Assembly (NCBI RefSeq): GCF_015645445.1
Contig: NZ_JADOGI010000010.1
Coordinates: forward strand, 24,784-88,783
DNA: 64,000 nt
Origin: Nonomuraea cypriaca
Lineage (GTDB): Bacteria > Actinomycetota > Actinomycetes > Streptosporangiales > Streptosporangiaceae
Reading direction: 5' to 3'
Numbering within the stretch: position 1 is the stretch's first letter; the number at the start of each line of letters is the position of its first letter. Below the pieces are notes generated by a model that was not told where the DNA came from, did not search any database, and saw only the letters and a list, made by a program, of their open reading frames with translations. Positions 54,219-63,357 of this stretch are shown here, piece by piece. A program made the translations under genes and the position numbers.

Positions 54219-55033
54219 GAGCCTCTCCTCCAGGTCGTCGCCGCCACGCCCGCGAGCAGGGTGAGGGCCGCGACTCCGACGTGCCGCCACATCGACGGCA
54301 GATCCTTGGTGGTCACCACGGGGTCCGGCGGCAGGCCGTACACCTCGGGCTCGTCCAGCAGCAGGAAGAACGCGCCCATGCCGCCCACGCCGTCGCCTGG
54401 GTCGTTGCCGTACAGGCGGGCGGAGGACATCCCGGCCTCCCGCACCTGCGCGAGCCGCCGCTCGGCCCGCTCCCGCAGCTCGTCCAGATCGCCGAACTGG
54501 ATGGAGTCCGTCGGGCACGTCTTGGCGCAGGCCGGCTCCTCACCGGCGCCCAGGCGGTCGTAGCACATCGTGCACTTGGCCGCCGTGCCGGTGCTCTCCC
54601 GCTTGCCGATCACCCCGAAGGGGCACGCGGGGACGCAGTAGCCGCAGCCGTTGCACACGTCCTCCTGCACCACGACCGTGCCGTACTCCGTGCGGAACAG
54701 CGACCCGGTCGGGCACACGTCCAGGCAGGCCGCGTGCGTGCAGTGCTTGCACACGTCGGAGGACATCAGCCAGCGGAAGTCCATGTCGCCGACCCCTGGC
54801 TCCTGGCGGCCGAGCGGAACGCGCTGCTCGATGAAGGCCACGTGCCGCCACGTGTCGGCGCTCAGGCTCACGGTGTTGTCGTAGGACATGCCGGTGAAGT
54901 TCAGGCCGTCCTCAGGGACGGCGTTCCACTCCTTGCAGGCCACCTCGCACGCCTTGCAGCCGATGCACACGCTGGTGTCGGTGAAGAACCCCACGCGCCC
55001 GTCGCCGAGCTTCTCCTCCAGGTCGAACGCCAT
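54215..55033 (-). CDS. Formate dehydrogenase iron-sulfur (beta) subunit
   Basis: The 272-residue protein binds four [4Fe-4S] clusters: CIGCKACEVACKEWN, CKHCTHAACLDVCPTGS, CNGCGYCVPACPFGV and CTMCYDRLG with CAKTCPTDSIQFG. This is the FdnH/FdoH layout. The last 25 residues form one hydrophobic span (VAALTLLAGVAATTW), as in FdnH, which anchors it to the membrane. It carries electrons from the alpha subunit to the NrfD-like subunit. It starts three bases after the alpha gene ends. Confidence 0.92.
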   Translation of the reverse strand: MAFDLEEKLGDGRVGFFTDTSVCIGCKACEVACKEWNAVPEDGLNFTGMSYDNTVSLSADTWRHVAFIEQRVPLGRQEPGVGDMDFRWLMSSDVCKHCTHAACLDVCPTGSLFRTEYGTVVVQEDVCNGCGYCVPACPFGVIGKRESTGTAAKCTMCYDRLGAGEEPACAKTCPTDSIQFGDLDELRERAERRLAQVREAGMSSARLYGNDPGDGVGGMGAFFLLLDEPEVYGLPPDPVVTTKDLPSMWRHVGVAALTLLAGVAATTWRRGS

Positions 55034-55036
55034 GAC

Positions 55037-58000
55037 TCACGCCTCCGTTCCTGTGCCGGCGGTCACGCCGGCCCGCCGCCGGTAGGACATGACCAGTTCG
55101 GGCAGCGCGGGACCGCGCGGCCGCCGCCCCGGGCGGATGTCCGCCGACAGGGCCTTGACCTCCTGGATGTGGGAGTTGGGGTCCAGCGAGATCGACGCCA
55201 GCTCGTTGGCCGCGTCACCGGTCGCCAGGCCGTTGGGCCCGTAGTGGAACGGCAACCCGATCTGGTGCAGCACCCGCCCGTCGAGGTGCAGCGACGGGAT
55301 CCGGTCCGTGACGAGCACCCTGGCCTCGATGGCGTTGCGCGCCGTGACGATCGTGGCCCAGTCCCCGTGTACGAGCCCCCGTTCGGCCGCCAGCTCCGGC
55401 GACACCTCGCAGAACATCTCCGGCTGCAACTCGGCCAGGTACGGCGTGTGCCGGCTCATGCCGCCCGCGGTGAAGTGCTCGGTCAACCGGTACGTCGTGA
55501 CCACGTACGGATAGACCGACGAGCCAGGTTCGTCCCCGCTCGGGTGGTACCGGTTGGCCTCGTGCGGGTAGACCTTGCGCGCCGGGTTGCGCTGGTGCCT
55601 GTACAACGGATTGGCCACCGGCGAGTCCTGCGGCTCGTAGTGCGTCGGCAGCGGCCCGTCCACCACCCCGGCAGGGGCGAACAGCCAGCCCTTCCCGTCG
55701 GCCTGCATGATGAACGGGTCGATCCCCGACAACGCCGCCACACCCGTCGCGTCCGGCGGCGGCCGGTAGCCGGGGCTCTTGTCGGCCTCGAAGTCGGGCA
55801 CGTCGTGGCCGGTCCAGCGGCCCGCGCCGGCGTCCCACCAGACCAGCCGCTTGCGCTCGCTCCACGGGCTGCCGTCCGGCCTGGCCGAGGCCCTGTTGTA
55901 GAGGATGCGCCGGTTCGCGGGCCAGGCCCACGCCCACTCGGCGGCGATCCAGTCCTGCTCGGCGGCCGGTTTGCGGCGGGCCGCCTGGTTCACGCCGTCG
56001 GCGCGTACGCCGCAGTAGATCCAGCAACCGCACGCCGTGGAGCCGTCGTCCTTGAGCGCGTGGTAGCCCGGCAGCGGCCGGCCGTGCGCGTCCCAGCCGT
56101 TGATCTCGGCCTGCACCGCGTCCGCGGAGGGCTCGGCCGTCTCGCCCTCGACCGGGTAGTCCCAGGTGAGCTCAAGGACGGGCGCGTCCATCGGATCCGT
56201 CGAGCCCGCCAGCTTCTGCCGGATGATCCGCCCCAGGTGGTACATGAACCACAGGTCGCTGCGGGCGTCCCCGGCGGGCTCGACGGCCTGGAAGTGCCAC
56301 TGCAGCAGCCGGTTGGTGTTGGTGAAGCTGCCGTTCTTCTCGGTGTGCGACGCCGCGGGGAAGAAGAAGACCTCGGTGCCGATGTCGGCCGTCCTCATCT
56401 CGCCCGTCTCGATCTCCGGGCCGTCCTTCCACCAGGTGGCGCTCTCGATCAGGCTGAAGTCGCGTACGACGAGCCAGTCGAGCTCGGCCATGCCGAGCCG
56501 CTGCATCCTGGCGTTGGCCGAGCCGACCGCCGGGTTCTCGCCCAGCAGCATGTAGCCCTTGCAGGTGCCGTCGAGTTGCGCCACCACGGTGTCGTACGTG
56601 CTGTGCGAGCCCGTCAGCCTGGGCAGGTAGCCGAACCTGAAGTCGTTGTCCGGCTGCGCGGAGTCCCCCCACCACGCCTTGAGCAGGCTCACCAGGTAGG
56701 CGGGCATGTTCGCCCAGAACCCCTTGTGCGGCGCGTCCGCCTGAAGGAAGTCGGCCAGCCGCTCGTTCTCGTGCGCGTGCGGCATCGGGATGTAGCCGGG
56801 CAGCAGGTTGAACAGCGTCGGGATGTCGCTGGAGCCCTGGATGCTGGCGTGCCCGCGCAGCGCCTGGATGCCGCCGCCGGGCCGGCCGATGTTGCCGAGC
56901 AGCAGTTGCAGGATGCTCGCCGCCCGGATGAACTGCGACCCGTCGCTGTGCTGCGTCCAGCCGACCGCGTAGACGAACTCGGACGTCTTGTCCTGCCCGG
57001 AGTTCTCCGTCAGATGGCGGCACACCTTCGCGAACATCCGCTGTGGCACCCCGCACACCCGCTCCACCATCTCCGGCGTGTAGCGGGCGTAGTGGCGGCG
57101 CAGCACCTGCAGGACGCAGCGCGGGTGGCGCAGCGTCTCGTCCCGGTTCGGTGTGCCGTCCATCGGGGCGCCGGTGGCGCCGAACGTCTCCGTACGGCCC
57201 GGCGGCACCTTGCCCGACCGCCGCTCATAGTCCGTGTCCCGCTCTCCCGACGCCGCCACGACCGACATGCCCTCGTACTGCCAGGAGTCGTTGTCGTAGG
57301 TGCGGTTCTCGGCGTTGAAGCCGGAGAAGACGCCGTCCTCGTCCTCGGCGTCGCGGTAGTCCTCGCGCAGGATGGTCGCCGCGTTGGTGTAGTTGACCAC
57401 GTACTCGTGGAAGAACAGGTCGTTCTCCAGCACGTGGCGGATGAGCCCGCCGAGGAAGGCCACGTCGGAGCCCGCGCGGATGGGCACGTGCAGGTCGGCC
57501 AGCGCGCTGGTGCGGGTGAAGCGCGGATCGACGTGGATGACGACCGCGCCGCGCGCCTTGGCCTCCATCACCCACTGGAAGCCCACCGGATGCGCCTCGG
57601 CGAAGTTCGCCCCCTGGATGACGACGCAGTCGGAGTGTTGCAGGTCCTGCATGAACGTGGTCGCGCCGCCCCGCCCGAACGACGTGCCCAGCCCCACCAC
57701 GGTCGAGCTGTGGCACACCCTGGCCTGGTTCTCGATCTGCACCACGCCGAGCGCCGTCAGCAGCTTCTTGATGAGGTAGTTCTCCTCGTTGTCGAGCGTC
57801 GCGCCGCCCAGGCTGGCGATGCCCATGGTCCGCGCGGTGCGCCGGCCCTCGTGCTCCCACTCCCAGGTCTCGCGCCGGGTGGCGATGATCCGGTCTGCCA
57901 CCATGTCCATGGCGGTGGCCAGGTCGATCGCCTGCCACTCCGAGGCTCCAGGCGCCCGGTAGAGCGTCTGGTAGCGGCGGCTGGCGCCGGTGGTGAGCTG

Positions 58001-58264
58001 GAGGGTCGCCGCGCCCTTCGGGCACAGCCGGCCGCGGCTGATCGGTGAGTCGGGGTCGCCCTCGATCTGGACCACCTTGTCATCCTGTACGTACACGTTC
58101 TGGGCGCAGCCCACCGCGCAGTACGGGCACACCGACTTGACCACGCGGTCCGCCGTCGCGATACGGGGCCGCAACGACTCCGTCGCGGCCGACTTCACCG
58201 ACTCCCCCAGCCCGAGACGGTCCTTGCCGGTCAACTGCCGCAGCAACGGCCACGTGAAATTCAT
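55037..58264 (-). CDS. Formate dehydrogenase molybdopterin (alpha) subunit, Cys type
   Basis: This 1075-residue catalytic subunit oxidises formate to CO2. An N-terminal [4Fe-4S] cluster is bound by Cys46, 49, 53 and 81. The active site Cys184 with His185 is in ARVCHSSTVVGLG, the place of selenocysteine in FdnG. Molybdopterin domains follow, including FVYAVGWTQHSDGSQFI and the C-terminal dinucleotide-binding domain (LHLDGRVLHQIGLPFHYG). No twin-arginine signal is present, so the enzyme should face the cytoplasm. ATG 58264 is chosen from the conserved start; a long upstream frame is antisense noise. It opens the formate dehydrogenase operon. Confidence 0.93.
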   Translation of the reverse strand: MNFTWPLLRQLTGKDRLGLGESVKSAATESLRPRIATADRVVKSVCPYCAVGCAQNVYVQDDKVVQIEGDPDSPISRGRLCPKGAATLQLTTGASRRYQTLYRAPGASEWQAIDLATAMDMVADRIIATRRETWEWEHEGRRTARTMGIASLGGATLDNEENYLIKKLLTALGVVQIENQARVCHSSTVVGLGTSFGRGGATTFMQDLQHSDCVVIQGANFAEAHPVGFQWVMEAKARGAVVIHVDPRFTRTSALADLHVPIRAGSDVAFLGGLIRHVLENDLFFHEYVVNYTNAATILREDYRDAEDEDGVFSGFNAENRTYDNDSWQYEGMSVVAASGERDTDYERRSGKVPPGRTETFGATGAPMDGTPNRDETLRHPRCVLQVLRRHYARYTPEMVERVCGVPQRMFAKVCRHLTENSGQDKTSEFVYAVGWTQHSDGSQFIRAASILQLLLGNIGRPGGGIQALRGHASIQGSSDIPTLFNLLPGYIPMPHAHENERLADFLQADAPHKGFWANMPAYLVSLLKAWWGDSAQPDNDFRFGYLPRLTGSHSTYDTVVAQLDGTCKGYMLLGENPAVGSANARMQRLGMAELDWLVVRDFSLIESATWWKDGPEIETGEMRTADIGTEVFFFPAASHTEKNGSFTNTNRLLQWHFQAVEPAGDARSDLWFMYHLGRIIRQKLAGSTDPMDAPVLELTWDYPVEGETAEPSADAVQAEINGWDAHGRPLPGYHALKDDGSTACGCWIYCGVRADGVNQAARRKPAAEQDWIAAEWAWAWPANRRILYNRASARPDGSPWSERKRLVWWDAGAGRWTGHDVPDFEADKSPGYRPPPDATGVAALSGIDPFIMQADGKGWLFAPAGVVDGPLPTHYEPQDSPVANPLYRHQRNPARKVYPHEANRYHPSGDEPGSSVYPYVVTTYRLTEHFTAGGMSRHTPYLAELQPEMFCEVSPELAAERGLVHGDWATIVTARNAIEARVLVTDRIPSLHLDGRVLHQIGLPFHYGPNGLATGDAANELASISLDPNSHIQEVKALSADIRPGRRPRGPALPELVMSYRRRAGVTAGTGTEA

Positions 58265-58341
58265 GACACCCCCCGATGCCCCCGGTCGGCTTCCTGCCCT
58301 TCTCGGGCCGGGCGAAAACCGGGGGAAGCAGGTCAGAGGGG

Positions 58342-59754
58342 TCAGAAGAGGCGCGAAGCGGCCTCGGCCCAGGCGTCGCCGGACCCAGCCGGCTCGTAGC
58401 GGCGCAACGGCTGAGACGAGGCGACCAGGGCACGCATCTCGGCCACGCCGGAGACGAGCCCCGCCGCGCGGGCCTGCACGAGCACGTTGCCGAACGTGGT
58501 CGCCTCCGCCGGTCCCGCCACCACCGGCAGCCCGCAGGCGTCCGCGGTGAACTGGCACAGCAGTTCGTTGCGCGACCCGCCGCCCACCAGGTGCACGACC
58601 TCGACCTCGCGCCCCGACAGCTCCATCGCCTGCCGCACGGCCAGCCGGTGCCCGAGCGCCAGGCTCTCCAGCACGCAGCGGACGTACGCGGCGGGTGACG
58701 CGGGCGGCCGCTGCCCGGTGCGGCGGCACTCGGCCGCGATCCTGGCCGGCATGTCGCCCGGCGGCAGGAACACCGGCTCGTCCGGGTCCACCACGGCGGC
58801 GAACGGCCGCTCGCCCGCCGCGGCCGCCAGCAGGTCGCCGAGGTCGGAGCCCGGCCAGGCGCGCAGGCACTCCTGCAGCAGCCACAGTCCCATGACGTTG
58901 CGCAGGTAGCGGACGGTGCCGTCGACGCCGGCCTCGTTGGTGAAGTTCGCGGCCCGGCTCTCCGGCGTCAGCACCGGTCCTGGCAGCTCCACCCCGGCCA
59001 GCGACCAGGTGCCGCACGAGATGTAGGCGAAGGCCGGCCCAGACGCCGGCACCGCGGCGACGGCCGAGGCCGTGTCGTGCGAGGCCACCGCCCTGACGGG
59101 CGCCGACCAGCCGATCTCCGCGGCCACGTCGCGCCGCAGGCCGCCGAGCGCCTCGCCGGGCTGCCGCAGTGGCGGGAACAGCTCCGGCGGCAGGCCGAGC
59201 CGCTCGATCAGCGGCACCGCCCACGACCTGGTGCGTACGTCGAGGAGCCCCGTCGTCGAGGCGTTGGTCACCTCCGCGCCCAGCTCGCCGGTCAGCCAGT
59301 AGCCGATCAGGTCGGGGATCAGCAGCATCGTCGCCGCCTGGTCGAGGCGGTCGGCCAGCAACTGGTAGATCGTGTTGAACGGGAGCACCTGCAGGCCGGA
59401 GACCTCGTACAGGGTGGCCGCCCCGACCGTGGCCGCCACCTGCTCCGGCACGCCCCGCGTACGGTCGTCGCGGTAGTGCACCGGATTGCCGAGCAGCGAG
59501 CCCGACTCGTCGAGCAGCCCGTAGTCCACCGCCCACGCGTCCACTCCGACCGACGAGACAGGCCCGGCCGCGCCCAGGCCCGCCAGGATCTCGCGGTAGA
59601 GGCCGAGGATGTCCCAGTGGAGGCGGCCCGCCACGCGCACCGGCCCGTTCGGGAAGCGGTGCGCCTCCGTGAGCCGTAACCCGTCGGACAGGTCGGCCAC
59701 CATCACCCGGCCGCTGGAGGCGCCGAGGTCCACCGCGGCGAAACGCCGGCTCAT
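58342..59754 (-). CDS. rhaB: Rhamnulokinase
   Basis: The 470-residue FGGY kinase phosphorylates L-rhamnulose. Signatures are FAAVDLGASSGRVMV at the start, GVDAWAVDYGLLD, PFNTIYQL, SHDTASAVAAVPA, YISCGTWSLAGVEL and VHLVGGGSRNELLCQ near 410. The last loop is the ATP site. The ATG overlaps the LacI regulator stop by four bases, so the two are coupled. It belongs with rhaM and rhaI across the divergent promoter. A 77-base gap separates it from the formate dehydrogenase genes. Confidence 0.9.
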   Translation of the reverse strand: MSRRFAAVDLGASSGRVMVADLSDGLRLTEAHRFPNGPVRVAGRLHWDILGLYREILAGLGAAGPVSSVGVDAWAVDYGLLDESGSLLGNPVHYRDDRTRGVPEQVAATVGAATLYEVSGLQVLPFNTIYQLLADRLDQAATMLLIPDLIGYWLTGELGAEVTNASTTGLLDVRTRSWAVPLIERLGLPPELFPPLRQPGEALGGLRRDVAAEIGWSAPVRAVASHDTASAVAAVPASGPAFAYISCGTWSLAGVELPGPVLTPESRAANFTNEAGVDGTVRYLRNVMGLWLLQECLRAWPGSDLGDLLAAAAGERPFAAVVDPDEPVFLPPGDMPARIAAECRRTGQRPPASPAAYVRCVLESLALGHRLAVRQAMELSGREVEVVHLVGGGSRNELLCQFTADACGLPVVAGPAEATTFGNVLVQARAAGLVSGVAEMRALVASSQPLRRYEPAGSGDAWAEAASRLF

Positions 59755-60752
59755 TGCGTCGACTCCCTCGCGATCAGCTCAGGCTGGAACATGATGTGCT
59801 GGTGGGCGTGCGTCTCGGGGTTGTCGCACTCGTCGAGCAGCAGCTCGGTGGCGATGCGGCCGAGCTGGTAGGTCGGCTGGCGCATCGAGCTCAGCGACAC
59901 GGCCGAGGCGGCCGCGAAGTCGATGTCGTCGTATCCGATCAACGCCACGTCCTCGGGCACCCGCACCCCGGCCCGCAGCAGTCCGCGCAGCACGCCGAGC
60001 GCCAGCAGGTCGTTGGCGCAGAAGACGGCCTCGGGCAGCCCGGCGGCGATCAGCCCGGCGGCCGCCTGCTCACCCGCGCGGGCCGTCATCGTGGCCGCCT
60101 CCATGACCCGCAACTCCTCCGGGTCCAGCCCGCCGGAGCGCATGGCCGCCTTGGCGCCCTCCCGCCGCTCCACGCACTGCCTGATCGTCAGCGGCCCGGT
60201 GACGTAGGCGACGCTGCGCGCGCCCCTGGCCAGCAGGTGCGCGACAGCCGCCCGGCCGCCCGCCACGTCGTCGACGGCCACCGCGCACTGGTCGGGGCGG
60301 TGCGCCGGGTGATCCACGAGCACCACGCTGATGCCGTGCCCGCGCAGCCGTTCCAGCCTGGCCGGGTCCTCGCCCGACGGGGTGATGAGCACGCCGCGGA
60401 CCCGGTGCTCGGCCAGCACCCGCAGGTTGCGGTCCTCCTTGTCCTGCGAGCCCGCCGAGTTGCCCAGGATCACCGCGTAGCCCAGGTCGCTGACCACGTC
60501 CTCGACCCCGGCCGCTACCTCGGTGAAGAACGGGTTGCCTATGTCGATCACGCTCAGGCCGATGGTCCTGCTGTGCCCGGCGCGCAGCGTCGAGGCCGAG
60601 CCGTGCCTGACGAACCCCAGCTCGCTGATGACGGCCTCCACCCGCTCCCGTGTGGCGGGCGCGACCTTGCCTGGCCGGTTCAGTACGTTGGAGACCGTGC
60701 CTGGGGAGACGCCGGCGTGGGCGGCGACGTCCTTGATGCTGACCATGGCCAT
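59751..60752 (-). CDS. LacI-family regulator of the rhamnose locus
   Basis: The 333-residue protein has a LacI helix-turn-helix (VSIKDVAAHAGVSPGTVSNV) with the hinge helix GSASTLRAGHSRTIGL, and a periplasmic-binding-protein-like sensor domain (about 60-330, with VVLVDHPAHRPDQCAVAVDD and IGYDDIDFAAA). It is divergent from GH42 and rhaM/rhaI and coupled to rhaB. Five palindromic sites of TTAAAACGTTTT type surround its targets, including its own promoter. ATG 60752 is chosen; ATG 60746 is possible, and neither has a clear ribosome-binding site. Confidence 0.88.
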   Translation of the reverse strand: MAMVSIKDVAAHAGVSPGTVSNVLNRPGKVAPATRERVEAVISELGFVRHGSASTLRAGHSRTIGLSVIDIGNPFFTEVAAGVEDVVSDLGYAVILGNSAGSQDKEDRNLRVLAEHRVRGVLITPSGEDPARLERLRGHGISVVLVDHPAHRPDQCAVAVDDVAGGRAAVAHLLARGARSVAYVTGPLTIRQCVERREGAKAAMRSGGLDPEELRVMEAATMTARAGEQAAAGLIAAGLPEAVFCANDLLALGVLRGLLRAGVRVPEDVALIGYDDIDFAAASAVSLSSMRQPTYQLGRIATELLLDECDNPETHAHQHIMFQPELIARESTQ

Positions 60753-60761
60753 GGAGCCCAA

Positions 60762-60775
60762 TTAAAACGTACTAA
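60762..60775. promoter_or_regulatory. LacI operator site 1
   Basis: TTAAAACGTACTAA lies 10 bases upstream of the regulator's ATG. It shares TTAAAACGT with sites 4 and 5, suggesting autoregulation. Confidence 0.6.
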
Positions 60776-60830
60776 CCAACGGTACGCCAGTCAGGCAACG
60801 GTGGGTGCGCCTGTTGGAGGCCGCTCTTTC

Positions 60831-60844
60831 GTAAAACGTTCTAC
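60831..60844. promoter_or_regulatory. LacI operator site 2
   Basis: GTAAAACGTTCTAC is a palindrome around AACGTT in the regulator-GH42 intergenic region. It matches the other four sites at its core. Confidence 0.6.
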
Positions 60845-60924
60845 TAATGTCTCGCGAAATCGCCCTGGCTGATCAGCGGGGACCCGCTCATGGCGGTGGG
60901 GCGGCACTTGTGCCCCACGGTAGA

Positions 60925-60936
60925 GGAACGTTTTAA
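60925..60936. promoter_or_regulatory. LacI operator site 3
   Basis: GGAACGTTTTAA is the reverse-strand form of the same core, 57 bases before the GH42 ATG. It is well placed to block GH42 transcription. Confidence 0.6.
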
Positions 60937-60992
60937 TCCCGGTGAACACCGTGTTCCAGACAGTAACCGGAAAATCGCGAAAGGCAGGCTTC

Positions 60993-62921
60993 ATGCCCGA
61001 CGTCATCTCCTACGGCGGAGACTGGAGTCCCGAGCAGTGGCCCGAGGAGACATGGAAGCAGGACGTCGCGCTGATGCGCGAGGCCGGCGTCAACCGGGTC
61101 AGCGTCGGGATCTTCTCCTGGTCGGCGCTGGAGCCCGTCGAGGGCGTGTTCGACTTCGACTGGTTCGACCGCGTGCTGGACCTGCTCGCGGCGAACGGGA
61201 TCAGGGCCAACCTGGCCACCCCGACCGCCGCCCCGCCCCCGTGGTTCGGCGACGCCTACCCCGAGGCGCTCCCCGTGGACGCCGACGGGCGGCGGCTGTA
61301 CCACGGCAGCAGGCAGGGATTCTGCCCCAGCTCGCCGATCTACCGCGACAAGGCCCTGCGGATCGCCGAGCAGGTCGCCCTCCGCTACCGGGACCACCCG
61401 GCGCCGGCGATGTGGCACGTGCACAACGAGTACGGCTGCCACAACGCCCGCTGCTACTGCGACACCTCCGCCGCCGCCTTCCGCGCCTGGCTGCGCTCCC
61501 ACTACGCCTCGCTCGACGAGCTCAACGACGCGTGGGGCACCGCGTTCTGGTCCCAGCGCTACACCGACTGGGCGCAGATCCTGCCGCCCCGCGCGACCCC
61601 CAGCTTCACCAACCCGGGCCTGCAACTCGACTTCCGCAGGTTCAGCTCGGACGCGCTGCTCGAGCTGTACATCGGCGAGCGCGACCTGCTGAGGAAGCTC
61701 ACCCCGCACGTGCCCGCGACCACGAACCTGATGGCGGGCGCCCACTGGGACATGGACTGCTGGGCCTTCGCCGCCGAAGTGGACGTGGTCTCCACCGACC
61801 ACTACCTGATCGGCGCCCGCCCGGAGCCGCACATCGACCTGGCCTTCGCCGCCGACTACGCGCGCTCGCTGAACGGCGGGCGCCCCTGGCTGCTGATGGA
61901 GCACTCGACCAGCGCGGTCAACTGGCAGCCGCGCAACCTCGCCAAGGCCCCCGGCGAACTGCGCCGCAATTCCCTGTCCCACCTGGCCAGGGGAGCGGAC
62001 GGGATCATGTTCTTCCAGTGGCGGGCCTCGCGGGCGGGCGCCGAGAAGTGGCACTCGGCGATGCTGCCGCACGCCGGCACCGACACCAAGATCTGGCGCG
62101 AGGTCACGGCGCTCGGCGCCGAACTGGCCGGGCTCGCGGACGTCGCGGGCAGCACGGTCGAGGCCGGCGTCGCGCTTCTCGTCGACCACTCCAGCGTGTG
62201 GGCGCAGGACCATCCCGCCCAGCCCAGCTCGGATCTGGACCCGGTCGAGGAGGCCAAACGCTGGCACGCCGCGCTCTGGCGGGCGGGCGTCACCTGCGAC
62301 CTGGCCCATCCCGAGGGCGACCTGACCGGCTACCGCCTGGTGCTGGTGCCCGCGCTCTACCTGGTGAGCGATGCGGGGGCGGCCAATCTGGCCGAGTTCG
62401 TCCGCCGGGGCGGGGTCGCGCTGGTGGGGCCGTACAGCGGGATCGTGGACGAGCACGACCGGGTGCGGCTGGGCGGCTACCCCGGCGCGTGGCGCGACCT
62501 GCTCGGGGTGCGCGTCGAGGAGTTCTTCCCGCTGGACGGCCCGATCCGGCTGGTGTCGGGCGCCACGGGGACCGTCTGGAGCGAGGTGGCGCACGCCGAC
62601 GGCGCCGAGGTCCTCGACGCGTACGCGACCGGCGAGCCCGCATGGACCCGCAACGCGTGGGGTGCGGGCGCCGCGCACTACCTGACCACCAGGCTCGACG
62701 ACGACGCCCTGGCCGGGGTCCTCGCCGCCGTCCGGGCGGAGGCCGGCGTCGAGCCGGCGGCCGAGGCGCCTCCGGGCGTGGAGGTCGTACGCCGCTCCCA
62801 CGCCGACGGCCGCGCGTACCTCTTCGCGATCAACCACACGGCCGGGGACGCCGCCGTGACCACGCCCGCGGGGGAGACGATCATCGTGCGGGCGGGCGAT
62901 GTCGTCGTGGTCCCTGGTTAA
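60993..62921 (+). CDS. GH42 beta-galactosidase
   Basis: The enzyme hydrolyses beta-galactosides in the cytoplasm. The 642-residue protein has a GH42 barrel with acid/base Glu146 in WHVHNEYG and nucleophile Glu303 in LLMEHSTSAVNW. Cys111, Cys149, Cys154 and Cys156 make the zinc site typical of GH42. A flavodoxin-like trimerisation domain (about 390-580) and a C-terminal beta domain follow. ATG 60993 is chosen over GTG 60942 because it follows aaggcagg by 6 bases and fits the family start. No signal peptide is seen. Operator site 4 covers its stop codon. Confidence 0.9.
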   Translation: MPDVISYGGDWSPEQWPEETWKQDVALMREAGVNRVSVGIFSWSALEPVEGVFDFDWFDRVLDLLAANGIRANLATPTAAPPPWFGDAYPEALPVDADGRRLYHGSRQGFCPSSPIYRDKALRIAEQVALRYRDHPAPAMWHVHNEYGCHNARCYCDTSAAAFRAWLRSHYASLDELNDAWGTAFWSQRYTDWAQILPPRATPSFTNPGLQLDFRRFSSDALLELYIGERDLLRKLTPHVPATTNLMAGAHWDMDCWAFAAEVDVVSTDHYLIGARPEPHIDLAFAADYARSLNGGRPWLLMEHSTSAVNWQPRNLAKAPGELRRNSLSHLARGADGIMFFQWRASRAGAEKWHSAMLPHAGTDTKIWREVTALGAELAGLADVAGSTVEAGVALLVDHSSVWAQDHPAQPSSDLDPVEEAKRWHAALWRAGVTCDLAHPEGDLTGYRLVLVPALYLVSDAGAANLAEFVRRGGVALVGPYSGIVDEHDRVRLGGYPGAWRDLLGVRVEEFFPLDGPIRLVSGATGTVWSEVAHADGAEVLDAYATGEPAWTRNAWGAGAAHYLTTRLDDDALAGVLAAVRAEAGVEPAAEAPPGVEVVRRSHADGRAYLFAINHTAGDAAVTTPAGETIIVRAGDVVVVPG

Positions 62922-62929
62922 AACGTGTC
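62918..62929. promoter_or_regulatory. LacI operator site 4, overlapping the GH42 stop
   Basis: TTAAAACGTGTC begins one base before the TAA stop of GH42. It shares TTAAAACGT with site 5 and lies 76 bases before site 5. Confidence 0.5.
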
Positions 62930-63004
62930 ATCGAACGGTAGGGGCCTCATGGGGCCGGAACCCGCATTGACAGCGCACCTGGAATCATAGTTTCCTGGCG
63001 AGCA

Positions 63005-63018
63005 TTAAAACGTTTTGA
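63005..63018. promoter_or_regulatory. LacI operator site 5 before rhaM
   Basis: TTAAAACGTTTTGA is the best palindrome of the set and lies 12 bases before the rhaM GTG. Together with site 4 it may loop the DNA. Confidence 0.65.
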
Positions 63019-63029
63019 GAGGAGTGTCA

Positions 63030-63347
63030 GTGCAACGCGTCTGCTTCCTGCTGAAAGTCCGCCCAGAGCGGCTGGCGGAGTACCGCGAACGCCACCAGGA
63101 GGTCTGGCCGGAGATGCGAGAGGCGCTGTCGCGCACCGGCTGGCACAACTACTCGCTCTTCCTTAGAGACGACGGCCTGCTCGTGGGCTACCTGGAGACC
63201 GACGACTTCGAGGCCACCAAGAAGGCCATGGCCGAGACCGAGGTCAACGCTCGCTGGCAGGCCGAGATGGCGCCGTTCTTCGAGGACCTCGACGGGCGCC
63301 CCGACGAGGGCATGCACACGCTGGACGAAGTGTTCCACCTGGATTGA
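63030..63347 (+). CDS. rhaM: L-rhamnose mutarotase
   Basis: RhaM interconverts the anomers of L-rhamnose so the isomerase receives the beta form. The 105-residue protein opens with VQRVCFLLKVRPERLAEY and has RHQEVWPEMREALSRTGWHN, YSLFLRDDGLLVGYLE and the C-terminal WQAEMAPFFEDLDG, all typical. His and Tyr positions of the active site are kept. GTG 63030 is chosen because aggag ends 5 bases upstream; earlier starts lack a site. rhaI follows after 10 bases. Confidence 0.92.
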   Translation: MQRVCFLLKVRPERLAEYRERHQEVWPEMREALSRTGWHNYSLFLRDDGLLVGYLETDDFEATKKAMAETEVNARWQAEMAPFFEDLDGRPDEGMHTLDEVFHLD

Positions 63348-63357
63348 TCGGGGAGCA

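Noticed and set aside
54281..58048. A 1255-codon open frame on the plus strand
   Set aside because: It is antisense to the formate dehydrogenase genes; Val/Arg/Gly-rich translation without any family motif is the usual shadow in very GC-rich DNA.
63015..63029. Earlier TTG/GTG starts for the rhamnose mutarotase
   Set aside because: They overlap the LacI operator or the ribosome-binding site itself and lengthen the protein beyond the family start.
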